A stretch of DNA of 64,000 nucleotides from Gracilaria gracilis (Eukaryota > Rhodophyta > Florideophyceae > Gracilariales > Gracilariaceae): the NCBI GenBank assembly GCA_030374805.1, contig JARGSG010000005.1:186001-250000 (forward strand), written 5' to 3'. A program made the position numbers and the translations under genes. Each line of letters opens with the position of its first letter. Within the stretch, counting starts at the first letter, position 1. Of this stretch, positions 9,339-21,179 are shown one piece after another. The notes below the pieces were generated by a model, which was given only the letters and a program-made list of their open reading frames with translations, was not told where the DNA came from and did not search any database.

Positions 9339-12300
9339 GTGCTTATAGAAGACAAAATACCGGCTGTTGCACTCGGTGACTACGGCGCTGACTGCTGTGC
9401 TTTTGTTGGCCTGGAAGTTTCAAGAATTGTCAAAGAAGGAACCTGCAATAGACGCGACCGTTTTGCCGAAACCTGTCCAACACGAAGGAGCGTTCAAAGC
9501 CAAATTGAACTCAACAGCCTCCAAAATAGCAAAGCTCTCTATCACTATATATCTCCCAGGTTCTAACATTCCACTCAGAATCAAGGACGTGAAATTCTAT
9601 GTAGTACATGAAGAGATAAGTGAGGTAATTTTGGGTAGACCTTTCCTTAAGGGTATTGGTTTCGAATTGGATGAGCATTTGGATAAAGTTCATCCCCACG
9701 TTAACGGAGAGCGTACTGATGATATCGACCAGAGACAGCTAAAAGTAGATGCATCGCACTACAGCGGCCTCGTGTATCAGGACTGTGAAGATGACCCCAT
9801 TGCTCTTCCGGAGGCCATCTCGGCTGGAATTGGAAAGGACACTGAGGAATCAAGCAACAAAGCTTTCAAGAACATGTTGAGGAATGCGAAGGAAAAGGGG
9901 CTTTCGGAAAACGGTCTAAAGCGCCCTCAAGAGATATTGAAGAAGAGCCGAGAAGCTTTTCGAATCAAACCTAGACCAGACCCACCAGCGAAGGTATCTC
10001 CTCTCCAAATCACTTCTGCCAGCAATGCTAGGCCATTCTGATCTCCGCAGCGAAGATATGCTCCGCAGCAACGCGACTTCATTATTCAAACTATCCGGGA
10101 ACTGGAAGCAGTTGGGGCCATCTACAAAAATCCAGCAGCAAGATGGGCCAGTCCGGCGCTTGATGTGCCAAAGCCCGGATCTACGAAGCTCAGATTTACT
10201 GTAGACCTCCGACGTCCAAATGCGCAGACTATACCAATCCAGTCTGCCATGCCCCATATTGAATCAAAACTGCAAGAAGTCGCGGGAAGCACATTTTCGC
10301 CAATCTTGACCTAGGAAACGAATACTGGCAGGAGCCTCTTGCCAAAGAATCACCAGATTTCTTATCAATTCAAACACCGATTGGAGTTTACTCTTCTCGC
10401 CGCCTTTTGCAGGGTGGCAGTGACTCTGGAAATCTTTTTCAGGCCGTTTTGCAAGACAAATTCAACGGAAGGGTCAAGAAAATGATTCAATGGTTGGATG
10501 ATTTTCTGTTTCATGCGTCAACTAAAGAAGAGCTTTTGGATGACCTCGAAGAATTTTTGAATGTCTGTCTGGCATTGGGAGTGAAAGTATATGCTGAGAA
10601 GTTTAACCTTTTCGACAAGGAAGTGCAGTTTTGCGGCAGGCTAATTTCAGCCGATGGGATACAATACCCTCCACGACATTTCAAACCAATATTGGAAATG
10701 AACAAGCCGAGTACCGCAGACGAGCTCCAACAGCTTATCTGTGGAACTAACTGGATGCTTCATTCCATACCAGCATATTCTGAAACAATTGCACCCTTAC
10801 ATGATCTCATGGAACAAGCCTACCGCAAATATGCCCGTCGCACGAAGCAAGCTGTGCGTAGGATTTCCCTTACCAGCTTATGGGGCACGGAGCATGACGT
10901 TTCTTTCAAAAACATCAAACAACGATTAGCCGCCTCGGTCAAACTTGCATACGTTAAGCCTGGAAATCGTCTTTTTTTGTTCACCGATGCATCTGAAACG
11001 CATTGGTCTGCAATACTAACACAGGTCCCAGAAAAACAAAGGCGTAAGGATATCGAAGATCAAGATCACTCAGCCTTATGTTTTCTTTCCGCAACGTTTT
11101 CCGGGTCATCTGCCAATTGGAGTGTTGCACAAAAAGAAGGATTCGCTATTGTCGAAGCAATGAGGCGTTTAGACTATCCTGTCATTGGTCAAGAGGTGTC
11201 AGTCTTCACAGATCATTCGAATCTCGTATACCTCTACGATCCATATGGAAAGAATCCCGGCATAGCCAGACACACAGCCAGCAAGCTCATGCGCTGGGCA
11301 ATTAAGCTCAGTGCATTTCGGTATGTGATCGAGTATCTGCAAGGAGAACGCAATGTGTGGGCTGATATGCTCACAAGATGAGCTGTGCAGCCGAAGAATG
11401 TCATTACGTCGAACCGAGTTTCAACGACTTAAGACATTGCTACTGGCACCAATCAGCCCCGGATTGGATCAGAAGCTGGATTGGCCAAAGCTCTCGGAAA
11501 TCATTGCATCACGACAAGCCGCTGACGAGAGGCCTATGCAGGGATTCAAAAAACGGACAAGGGATTTGTCAACGAAAAGGGTCTACACTGGATTACTGAA
11601 AGCGATAAGCTTCTGCAATTAAGAATTCTCATCGCTGCACACACCGGAGTAGGAAGCCATCGCAGTTCTGGAGTGACGAGAGCCACTGTACAAGCACATT
11701 TTGTGTGGGTACAGATGAAGAAGGGTATTGATGCATTTGTAAGCTCGTGTCTACACTGTCTGTGCACTGAAAGCGGTAAGGTAGTACTCCGTCCCCTTGG
11801 ACATGCATTGCACGCAGATAAGCCGAATCAACTTCTACATTTCGACTTTTCTTATATGTCGAAGGGAGAAGAGAATTACTGTTACGTTTTGGTACTGAGA
11901 GACGACCACATTGAACACGTGTGGTTAATTCAATGCGCTACGGCTAATGCTGAAGCTACTGCTGACGCTCTACTCCGATGGTTCGCCGCATTTGGCGTAG
12001 TTAGTGAACGGTTATCTAAAAGAGGATCCCATTTTTGCAACGAGCTTATGGAACTTCTTCGAGACCGGTTGAAATCCGCGCACCACTTCACTCTAGCTTA
12101 CTGTCCATGGTCAAACGGAGCATTCGAAGTGGTTTGTCGAGAATTGTTGTGGGCGTCTAGAGCACTGCTCTCGGAATTTCAGCTAACGCAGAGGTGTTGG
12201 CCAAGTGTTTTTCCCATTGTACAGTCTGTACTCAACAATTCTATACTCGACCGTCTTGGAAACCGCTGCCCCCTCACTGCTTTTACTGTTCTCCCGCAGG
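9339..12300 (+). pseudogene. pol: element B pol: protease, RT, RNase H, integrase (5' portion)
   Basis: Order seen: a protease-like G-D-Y-G-A-D (the usual Ser after Asp is Tyr) near 9380; a linker with G-R-P-F-L; RT starting about 10042 with a frame change in a TTTT run near 10296; the RT catalytic box W-L-D-D-F near 10495; RNase H with F-T-D-A-S-E-T-H-W near 10981 and T-D-H-S-N-L; and integrase with a C-L-H-C zinc pair (11750-11762), H-F-D-F (first Asp), S-K-R-G-S-H-F where S-D-x-G is expected, and F-E-V-V-C-R-E (Glu). TGA stops occur at 10039-10041 and 11379-11381. Loss of the second catalytic Asp in integrase and the stops make it inactive. The gene is cut at 12305 by element C and continues after 17692. 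Confidence 0.85.
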
Positions 12301-12305
12301 ATTCC

Positions 12306-12596
12306 TGTAGTAGCAGGTACTCAGCCACAGCCACACACACACCATCAGTCATAGACGCTTGAATGTCACCCACGCAGCACGACAGGCAAGCGCCCTCACT
12401 TAGCACCTGCCAACCAGGACTAAGAGTCTCTGGGTGGCACTTGAGATCGAGCAGCGCTCCAAATTGGGTAAATCCCAATTGGGAGCTCTGCATCGGTGTA
12501 CTTAAGCCACCGATTGACCTCCTTTCCTCCATAAACTCGGAGCATCGAACTCCACCTTTGACATCTTCTCCCTTGCGCTCACAACCGAAGCACACA
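12306..12596 (+). repeat. 5' LTR of element C
   Basis: It starts TGTAGTAG and ends CACACA, and pairs with 17397-17687 over 291 bp with roughly two dozen differences by eye. It contains AAATTGGGTAAATCCCAATT, an inverted repeat, and GTACTTAAGCC upstream of the likely start region. The base after the LTR opens GTGATCACTGCC, which is not a standard tRNA-CCA complement. Confidence 0.9.
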
Positions 12597-12647
12597 GTGA
12601 TCACTGCCGATACCCACCGTTGTATCACATTACCGTTCGATCAAAAA

Positions 12648-14168
12648 ATGGCGTCCGCTTCGACACCAAACAATTCTGGAAATGAAGATTTCGTTCTCTG
12701 GCAACCAAAATCTGTCTCACTCTCAGGAGTCATCCAAAACTGATCAACACAAACCCCAAAGCCATCCGCGTCTTTTTGAGTCAATACGACCAATTTGTTA
12801 AGGAAGTCACTGCAAGAGCATGGCAGCTTGCCGTTGTCGACTCAATGGCGACGGAACCAGCACGGCCAGTCAATCTGAGCTACTGTGTCGACTCAGAATG
12901 GCTCGAGTCTTGTATCGAACTGGAATATATTTCAGACCTTTCTAAATTGGAAGACCTAACAGATGAAAAACTCAGAACCTACCTGGATTCTGAAGCCGGA
13001 GAAGAAAATAATACCATGACGGTTGGTGACATTGACGCTGTCATTAAAAGCGAACTAGCAATGGATATAACCGACACGTCTTCCCGATCTAGAATGAAAG
13101 GTTTGTTTAACTCTTACGTCCCCGTCCTCCGCCACAATGGTCTCTCGTGGGGCATGAAAGATCATCCTAAGGTGGCTGTGAAGCATATTCTGAACGCCAT
13201 CAAACCAAAGATACTACAACTACGCCTCGAAAGCGATTTGGACTTCGTTCACGCCGCGCTTCGAAAGGATTTCAAAAGAATTCATGAGGAACGCGATGTC
13301 TGTTGCCGAAGCGTTTCAAATCGTTGACAACGGGCCGCCTTCGCGTAATCGCAGTTCAAAGCCCAACAGGACCAACAATAGCGTTATCAACGGTTCTTCG
13401 GAATCAAGCACGAAGCCAACCGAAACTGGTCACCCACAACCATCAACAGCTAAGTCAAAGCGACCACCGCCTTTCTGCACGAATGAGCCCTGCAAACGCA
13501 AGGCTGAACGTCATTGGATCGATGATTGCACAAAATCCATTGACGCTGAGAAGAAAGCCTTCAAAGCTGAACTCTCTGCTAAGAAGGCAGCCGATAGTCC
13601 TTCGACGTCAACCAGATCCCAGAAAGCCAGAGCCAATCGAGACAATTCTGGTACTGTCGGCCGTCTGCTGCCTTCAGAAGACCGCAACAGCCCAAACTGC
13701 TCGATTACGGTGTCTGATGGAATGACGTACATCCAGTCCAGCGACAGGTGCGATAATGGAGGTGACGATAGCATTGTATCATCCAGACTGGCTGAAAAAG
13801 CAGCCATCCAGGGATGTGGAAAGATATTGGCAATCGAAAAGGTCTCACTCGCAGTAGCTTTGGAGAAAGAAGCTTTGGACACCGCAGAGGTCTTCAAATT
13901 TTCTCGAATTTGGACCGTACCACGAACCATTCTGTCTCTGGCTTCTGGTAACCTTGCGCTCATGAACATTTCATTTTTGGTTGCCGACGATGACCCTGCC
14001 TGCGAAAATGTACTAATTGGGAGACCTGTGCTACAGCATTTGCGTGTGGACACCCACACTCTGTTGGACAAGAACAGAATCGCTCTGAATGACTCGGATT
14101 GTTCAAAAGTGGGCAACACGACATCGCAAGCCACGCAGGGTTACGTTAGTCGTCTAATGAATGCCTGA
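12648..14168 (+). pseudogene. gag: element C gag and protease
   Basis: ATG 12648 begins a short gag N-terminus that loses frame about 12735. The main gag continues in another frame from before 12776 (S-Q-Y-D-Q-F, W-L-E-S-C-I, D-L-T-D-E-K-L-R-T-Y-L) to about 13326. A third frame overlaps (13284-14168) and carries A-E-A-F-Q-I-V-D-N-G-P-P, a Cys/His segment around C-T-N-E-P-C-K (no canonical zinc knuckle), a Ser/Lys-rich linker, and a protease-like D-N-G-G-D-D-S-I-V-S followed by L-I-G-R-P-V-L-Q-H-L. The D-[ST]-G triad of aspartic proteases is changed to D-N-G, so proteolytic activity is doubtful. Confidence 0.75.
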
Positions 14169-14228
14169 ATCAATCATTCGTCCCCTTCTGCCGAAGCACA
14201 GCAGCCAGACGCCGATCGACCGCGAGTC

Positions 14229-17200
14229 GTGTACGACACTGTACGTCAAGAGTCGGATAATTTCCCAGACCCAGCACTGCTCGTTCCCGTCTACACCGAT
14301 CAACACTGCGACATTCTCCGAGCAGTTGATGACATGATACAGAACGCTGTTTCTAATGGGATCCCAACCGCCGAATCCAACGCACTCAAGAACATTGTTC
14401 AGGAAAATCTCGATATCTTCCGCACATCGCTTTCCCCCGGACCGCCCGCTAACGTCGCACCATTGCAAATACGTTCGAAACCTGACGCTCGCCCAATACG
14501 CGGGCGTCTCCGCAAGTATTCCCCGGAGCAGCGACAGTTTCTTGACACATTTGTCACAGAGCTTGTACAAGTGGGTATGGCCTATCCCAACCCGTGTTCT
14601 CCGTGGTCCTCTGCACCTCTCATTGTCCCGAAGCCAGGTCCAGCCTGTTTTTTCTTTACTTTGGATCTTCGTCCCATCAATCAATTTACTGTGAGACACC
14701 AGTATCCAATGCCAAACTTTGAGCAGGAGATTTTGAAGCTAGCCAAATCCCGTTTCTTGGCATCTTTCGATCTTTTTCATGGTTATTGGTAATTCCCACT
14801 CGAAAAGATTCCCAGGAACTGCAGTCCTTTGTCACACCTGATGGCGTTTTTCCTCCAACCAGGGTGCTTCATGGCACAACAAACGCCACCACACACCTTC
14901 ATTCAGTTCTAGCCGATGTGTTCCCTAGGGATCTTTTGAAGCAGCTACTGTACTGGTTAGGTGGCATTCTTTTGCATAATGCCACGATTGCAGGCCTTCT
15001 CGATGGAATCAGGCTACTCTTCCGCATTTGCGCACAGCACTGCATCAAAATACACCCAAAGAAGTGCATCTTCTTTGCCAGATCAATTCGTTGGTGCGGC
15101 TGCATCGTCTCCGTGGATGGAGTACGCTATGACCCACGCCAGCTTGACGGTCTCGTTCACATGGAACTGCCTACGACTGGCGCACATATACAACAATTTG
15201 TTTGTGCAATGCAATGGGTGAAATCCGCCATTGCAGACTTCAACGAGCTCATCTCCCCAAATTATGAGTTCATGAAACTTGTCTAACATGCCGCCGGAAA
15301 ACGACCCAAGCGTGCCGTCGCTGCCGTTCAACTCCAAGCTCTAAATTGGGGCGAAAAGGAAACTGAAGCATTCGAGAAGTGCAAGCAGGCTCTAGCCAAC
15401 CTCGTGACACTCGCTTACAGAGACGAACAACAGCGACTCTGCATTCACACGGACGCCTCAACTACAAGCTGGTCAGGCATGGTAACTCAAGTCCCGCTAG
15501 AAGACCTCTCGAAGCCGCATAAGGATCAACGTCATACTCCTCTCGCTTTTTTCTCTGGGCGTTTTAATGCCACCTAGCTAGGCTAGTCAACGCTCGAGAA
15601 AGAAGGATTCGCGATCACGGCAACCGTAGAACGTATGCACTGGCTTGCAGCCACTGTGGCCGGATTTGATTTGTTCACGGACCACAACAATCTGGTTTTC
15701 CTGTTTGACCCGCTCTCACTTGTTCCCGATTCGAGTCAGTCTTCGACGCGCAAGGTACTGCGTTGGGCCTTGAGGCTAAGCTCTTACTTGTACACTTGTT
15801 TTCACATTAGCGGTCTAGACAACGTCTCGGCAGACATGCTCACGCGTTGGTGCGTTCCAAGACTCTTTCGACGTCTCATCCGAATCCCGGTTTTTTCATC
15901 ATCTAATGCGGAATCATTTTGTTAGCCTTCGCCCGATGAAGTCGATCATAGCCAGCAGATGCCTGCAACCTCCCGCCCTACTGACGCCAAGCTCTTTGAG
16001 GGGCTATGGAGAAACCCCAAAGGGGCTATTTGGATCCCGAACGCAGCCGCGGACCTCCAGCTACGACTGTGCGTCATCGCACACACCGGACCAGCAGGTC
16101 ATCGGGGCAGGGACACAACAGTGAAGGTTCCGAGCTGTCATTATGTCTGGGACACACTCGAAGCAGATTTCTACACCTTTGTGAAAGCCTGCATACACTG
16201 TATCTCCACTTTAGGTTGGGAGAAGGTCCCAAGGCCTTTTGGACCAGCCGTTCATGGCACCAAGGCCAACGATCTGCTACAGTTCGACTACATCGAAATT
16301 GGAGAAAGCACAGCAGGCCGGAAGTACATTCTTATGCTTCGCGACGATCACTCAGACTACAAGTGGTTCTTCGCCACAGCAGAAACTTCGGCGGAGAATG
16401 CAGCATTGGCCATCATCGACTGGTGTGGCGCCTTCAAAGTTCCTCTCGGTCTCATGTCAGATGGTTCTACTTATTTCCGGAATGTCATAGTTCGCATGGT
16501 CACGAGAGCTCTGCGCGTGCCGAACCATTTTACTCTCCCCTACACTCCGTGGAGCAACAAAGCTGTTGAGAGACTTGGCAAAGAAGTTGTCCGCACCTTC
16601 CGCGCTCTGGTGTCCGAATTCCAAATGGAATTCTCAGAGTGGCCCGATTTGCTGCCGCTCGTACAAAGTGTACTAAACAACGCTCCCTCACCTCAGCGGC
16701 ACAGCATTGCTCCGATCACCGCCTTCCTTGGAATGGAACCGACACCCCCGATCGCTACATTTCTCCGCACCACCACCGCAAAAGACATTACAGTTAATGA
16801 AGGACAGCTTGAGCGCTGCGTGAACATCCACACCCTACAAGCACTGGTAGAAGAGTTGCATCTTGTGGTGCAAAATGCTTTGCAGAAGAATCGCGAGACA
16901 TCGAGAGCCCGTTCCTCGAAAGAAAAACTGCCGAATTTCGAGAATGGCGACTTCGTCTTGGTCGCGCGCGAAGAATTTCTTTAATGGTGAGAAGTTGGCT
17001 CTGCGTTGGCGCGGACGGCGAAGAGTAGTAAAATCTCTGTCTGGTTACGTGTATTAGGTAGAAAATCTGCGCAACGGCACACTCGAAGACATTCACGCAT
17101 GCCGTCTGAAGTTTTACCATGACGCCTCTTTAGATCAACAAGCGGTCATGTCGCATGTTTTGTCATCTGAAACTGGTATCCCAGTCGCTCGCCTACTAAA

Positions 17201-17386
17201 ATAGTCGAGGAAGAAGGTCTCCTGTTCGTCTTAGTGCGCTGGAAAGGACTTCGAAAAGGAGAAAACACTCTCAAACCACTCGAACAAGTGTACAAAGATG
17301 TCCCTGCCATGCTGCAAAGGCTGCTTCGCCGCAAAAACACTTCCATTGCACTTGCAAACAAGACCAAAGTTGAACTCAGTATTTGA
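14229..17386 (+). pseudogene. pol: element C pol: RT, RNase H, integrase
   Basis: The RT begins near 14430 (P-P-A-N-V-A-P-L-Q-I-R-S). The D-L-F-H-G-Y-W box is followed at once by TAA (about 14790), where a Gln codon is expected. The catalytic box reads W-L-G-G instead of W-L-D-D (about 14952-14966), so both metal-binding Asp are gone. RNase H keeps H-T-D-A-S and T-D-H-N-N-L. Two TAG stops lie at 15575-15577 and 15584-15586. Integrase (15959-16984) is the best-kept part: H-x3-H and C-I-H-C zinc residues, then Asp in Q-F-D-Y, Asp in M-S-D-G-S and Glu in V-E-R-L all present. A decayed tail to 17386 ends just before the purine tract. A chromodomain is not clear. Confidence 0.85.
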
Positions 17387-17396
17387 AGAAGGGGAG

Positions 17397-17687
17397 TGTA
17401 GTGGCAGGTACCCAGCCACAGCCACAAACACACCATCAGTCAAAGACGCTTGAATGTCACCCACGCAGTACGACAGGCAAGCTCCATCAGTTAGCACCTG
17501 CCACCCAGGACTTAGAGTCCCTGGGAGGCACTTGAGATCGAGCAGCGCTTCAAATTGGGTGACTTCCAATTGGGAGCTCTGTATCGGTGTACTTAAACCA
17601 CCGATTGACCTCCTCTCCTCAATAAACTCGGAGCATCGGACTCCACCTTTGACATTTTCCCCCTTGCGCTCACAACCGAAGCCCACA
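17397..17687 (+). repeat. 3' LTR of element C
   Basis: It starts TGTAGTGG, ends GCCCACA, and is followed by the ATTCC target-site duplication. It aligns end to end with 12306-12596. Confidence 0.9.
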
Positions 17688-17692
17688 ATTCC

Positions 17693-18330
17693 CCACTCAC
17701 GGCCATCAAGAGATCAGAAGGATCTACCGTGGGAGTGCGGAACCTTGACGAAGTCCAAACCAGGCAAAGAGTTAGTTCAGCAACATCCAAAAAGCATTGG
17801 ATAGTATGCAGAAAAACGTTGCGGTACGCACAAGCAGGAAAAGGCAGCAGGCAGTAGATTCACACAATCGAAGAACTGGAGCTCGCCCGATTAAATTCAG
17901 AAAGGGCGATTATGTCTTGAGAGGCCTTTTGCACCGGGAAAAAGGAAAGGAGCCTAGTCTGCGATTGAACGGTCCTTATCGAGTGGTTAAGACACAATTG
18001 AATTACATTTTCACTATTCAAGACCTACTGAACGAGAAGAAAAAAGAGATTCATGGGAGAAGGCTCAAGTGTTTCAGAAATGAAGATTTTACACATACTG
18101 AGGAACTGAAAAACCATCTAGCATATCAAGAAGGAGAGTTTCTTGTTATCGATCGCTTTGAGGATATTCGCTACGGATCGGACGGAATTGAACTTCGCGT
18201 CGAATGGAAAGCATTTTCAGACGAAGAATTCGATTGGTTCTTTGCATCCTCGTTACAGGACGATGTTCCGGTATTATTCGAGGAATATCTTGAAGAAGTT
18301 CGATCTTCTGGGACCCCGAGACAGAGATGA
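17693..18330 (+). pseudogene. pol: element B pol, 3' end with chromodomain
   Basis: This continues the B integrase after the C insertion. From about 17797 it matches element D: the H-N-R-R-T-G-A-R segment, G-D-Y-V-L-R-G-L-L of the integrase C-terminal domain, N-G-P-Y-R-V-V, and H-G-R-R-L-K-C-F-R-N. It ends in a chromodomain (F-L-V-I-D-R-F-E-D-I-R, then V-E-W-K-A-F-S-D-E-E) and a stop at 18328-18330. Chromodomains of such elements bind modified histones and steer integration; this copy is passive because the rest of pol is broken. Confidence 0.85.
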
Positions 18331-18386
18331 GTGGCCAACAGTCTATAACTGCGAACTTTTACTTCCGTAATTTTTGCGTGGGGCAC

Positions 18387-18746
18387 TGTTGAATCGCTGT
18401 TGGCCAAGACCGGCTAGAGCTCCTGAACTTGTCAACACGATGACGGTTCATTGAATAATTTATGTCACATGAAATATGCGTAAGAAATTCCAGCACTGCA
18501 TTTTCGTCTGTGCAGCAACAAGGACGCATTTGCCCTTTGGTCTTTTAAGACCAACTCGCTCTCGTGAGCTTGTTCTTGGGCATGGATATAAATAAAACCT
18601 TCGGCGAACGCCGAAGGTAAACTCAGAGAGAAGAAGACATCAAAGTGGTCTGCTCTGAGTGGTGCTCATCACTTTGCCAGTTCCGATTCTTTCATACGTC
18701 TACACACAGTTGGTAGTCGTATTGTCTTACTCGGTACTCGTCAACA
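18387..18746 (+). repeat. 3' LTR of element B
   Basis: It starts TGTTGA and ends TCAACA, a perfect 6-bp inverted terminal repeat, and is followed by TCTCC. It keeps the TATAAATAAAA box near 18588 and the CCTTCGGCG..CGCCGAAGG hairpin. Confidence 0.92.
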
Positions 18747-18751
18747 TCTCC

Positions 18752-19918
18752 TCAGACAATATTATTCTTGGTAATAGAGCGCTGCGGTAGTTTTGCTTTT
18801 CAAAGCTTGCTTCAAAAACTTCTGATCCAAAAACAGAGTGCTTCCTAAAAGAAAGCAAAATATTAAGTATTACTACTTTGTTTGAATAGAGTCTGAGTAT
18901 TCTATGTATAGGGGTCACGAATTGAAAGTGTCCCAGCAATTGTGGTGGATTTACAGAACATCAGCCCTGTTCTAGCTGAATTTGTCATAATTGACTTGGC
19001 ATATTGAGCTGATTATTAGTTTTCCACCCCAGTAGGTGCTTTGCGATAATTATGAAGAACCTTGAAACTCCAGTTTCATACCTCTCAGGACTGGTATTCG
19101 GCGAGAAATCAAGTGCGCTACATATTCTGGGTTTTTTGCTAGCTCTTTGTGCTGTTGTAGTTATTGGTTTCTGATCAACGTAGTCATTTATCAAAGGATT
19201 TTAAACCTACCTCAGCGGAGTGTAAATTATGAAACTGAGAGCTAGTGATTGACATGTGTATATTTTCTGATGGCTCCATGTCATTTAGCGCTAGGATACC
19301 ATCGGTTGCTATCCTAAAGGATGGTGACGATTCTATTATATATATTTTGTCTACATACAGCTACTGCAGTTTCATAAAATCCGTTACAATCTCCGCACTG
19401 GTTTGCCCCGGATAGCAAAACTATTGCTTCAGGACACACAGAGCATGTAGACGATACCGGACGGGAAAAACTTCCTCGCCAACACGATTTACAGAGCCTA
19501 GTTTTCCGTCCGTTGCTAAACTGAATGTAGCAGCATTGATGACAATCAGCTCCTGATAGACCTCTGTGCCGATTGTTATTGTTTATGAAGAGCCCTTCCT
19601 ACACTGCGTTATCGTTAACCTAGACTCAATGTCTGAGGTACAAGCCAAAACTGTATATGAAATGGAGCCAAATCATCGATGATCATCAGCTATTAGTTGT
19701 CCGTGAGCTACTGTACCGTTGGTAACGTCCCTACCTTCATAATTCCGTCACAGGCAACGCTTCACCACCCTGTTACGAGCGAACTTTGGTCTCTCGCCGT
19801 TTCTGCGCCCCACCGCGGTCGGACAGCATGTCTGTTGCTCTCTCCACCACGGATAGACCGAAGATTCGCTTAATCTTTACCATGGCAAAAACCGTGATCC
19901 GCTTATCGCCGACCAGGA
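18752..19918. other. non-coding DNA between B and a solo LTR
   Basis: No gene is supported. Positions 18826-19066 match 21743-22018 (shared TCTGAGTATTCTATGTATA, GTGTCCCAGCAATTGTGGTG, CACCCCAGTAGG) and are the second half of the interspersed repeat at 6220-6560. A short minus-strand frame (19773-19918) appears to run through the solo LTR insertion point, but it matches nothing recognised. Confidence 0.6.
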
Positions 19919-20770
19919 TGTGGGGCAACTCTTTTGGCGGGAAAAGCGCAGGCTCACGAAGACGTTCGGAATCTTCCCCTCGACAGGGCAGCACAGCGAA
20001 CGGAGCACTCCAGGAATGACACAGCTAAGCCGGGTGTAAATCCGAGGTCAAACCACCACAACAAGCGTCGGAGCGTTAGGCTGATTAGTAGTCGGTAGAG
20101 ATCCACGTTTCCACACGGTCACGAGATGAGTCCTAGAAAGAGAGTAGCACGGCAACGACAAAGTGTCGGAAACGGGCCACTGAGAACAGGGCAAAAAGGC
20201 AAACCCAAAAAGGGAAGAAAACAAACCACCATAGTGGGGAAGAGAGAGAGTGAATAAAGCAAACCAAATACAGGGGCGAGTATACGACAGTAGGTCGGAA
20301 CGAGACACACAAATAGTGGTTATACTCTGAGCGCCACAAGGGTGGGTAACTATACGTGAACAACGCAGTCGTCACTCCACTTGGAGGTGAACAATCCGCG
20401 AAGGCGTGATAGTTAGAGCCCGAAGCCCTTGCTTGGCAAGGGGCAGTTTAATTGGGGGAGCGGTGCTCAACCCTCAAAGTACTGAGCTCGGCGCACCACT
20501 GACAGTGGGTGCGCCGGGCAAAATAATCTATAAAATATCAAAGTAAATACAGCTATGCTGGGTGCACTGCCTCTGGCATATCCGTGCTACACGTGTGCTA
20601 TTCACACCCGCTAAGCAACGCCTCGAGCCGTGAAATCCACGTGTACATGTGTGGAAATTACCTTAGCGAGGCGACACGCTAAGAGCGGTGTAGCTCATAT
20701 ATATCTACTAACGCATGATGCGGAAATTAACTAAGTACCTCATATCGCCTCCAAGGAGTGTTGTCCTTCA
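19919..20770 (-). mobile_element. solo LTR related to element A, TSD CAGGA
   Basis: On the plus strand the unit starts TGTGGGGCAACTC and ends GTCCTTCA. CAGGA flanks it on both sides (19914-19918 and 20771-20775). Read on the minus strand, it matches much of the element A 3' LTR (about 56230-57030), including the block around CCCACTGTCAG and the GGTGGAGTGACGAC block. No internal retrotransposon sequence adjoins either end, so it is a solo LTR left by LTR-LTR recombination. Confidence 0.85.
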
Positions 20771-20775
20771 CAGGA

Positions 20776-21179
20776 CCATAGTCAAATCCGAGCCTCGCAG
20801 CTCTTCCTCCGAATCCCATCGAGGCTGATCCAGTCGTCAAAGACTGCTACCCAGTTTTGATCGTCCCGCCGGGGCCCGCTGTCGTCTCAGATACAATCTG
20901 GCGCAGGTCGAAGCGGGTACCCTTCATCTCGGTGCTGAAGTAAACCGATATATCTCAGCCAATATGTATTCTTCCATGACGTCAACAAAGGCAATTACAG
21001 CTCCCCGTTCTGAATTAGACTCGAGTTGAAGTACGACCATGGCTAATCTCGATCATGGGCTCATAAAAACAGCTGAGCAATTCTGGCGCTCTCTGCGATG
21101 GTTGCCTGCACGTGTCACTCATCTTTTATAGAGTTACAGTTTTTTGAGACATTACATCTCACTGCAATTTCTTTTTCTT
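20776..21179. other. short intergenic stretch
   Basis: It holds only small chance ORFs and no recognised repeat. It joins the right duplication of the solo LTR to the left end of a TIR element. Confidence 0.6.

Larger units (their letters stand above)
12306..17687 (+). mobile_element. Ty3/gypsy-like element C nested in B, TSD ATTCC
   Basis: The 291-bp LTRs at 12306-12596 and 17397-17687 are flanked by ATTCC (12301-12305 and 17688-17692). A purine tract (GAAGAAGGGGAG) precedes the 3' LTR. The element is 5382 bp with gag, protease, RT, RNase H, integrase and a degenerate C-terminal tail. It splits the integrase gene of B, so it is younger than B, but it is itself dead: stops in pol and both Asp of the RT active site are lost. 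From memory, its gag (A-E-A-F-Q-I-V-D-N-G-P-P) and integrase resemble oomycete retrotransposon proteins. Confidence 0.93.
7151..18746 (+). mobile_element. Ty3/gypsy element B, complete but decayed, TSD TCTCC
   Basis: The 360-bp LTRs at 7151-7510 and 18387-18746 are flanked by the perfect duplication TCTCC (7146-7150 and 18747-18751). The order inside is gag, protease, reverse transcriptase, RNase H, integrase, chromodomain. Two later insertions sit inside it: a TIR element in gag (8004-8808) and the complete retrotransposon C in integrase (12306-17687). Without them, B would be about 5.4 kb. Stops, frame changes and a lost integrase Asp show it is dead. Element D (31509-37006, minus) is a related, better-preserved member, and the chromodomain at 31116-31382 is a third. 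Confidence 0.93.
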
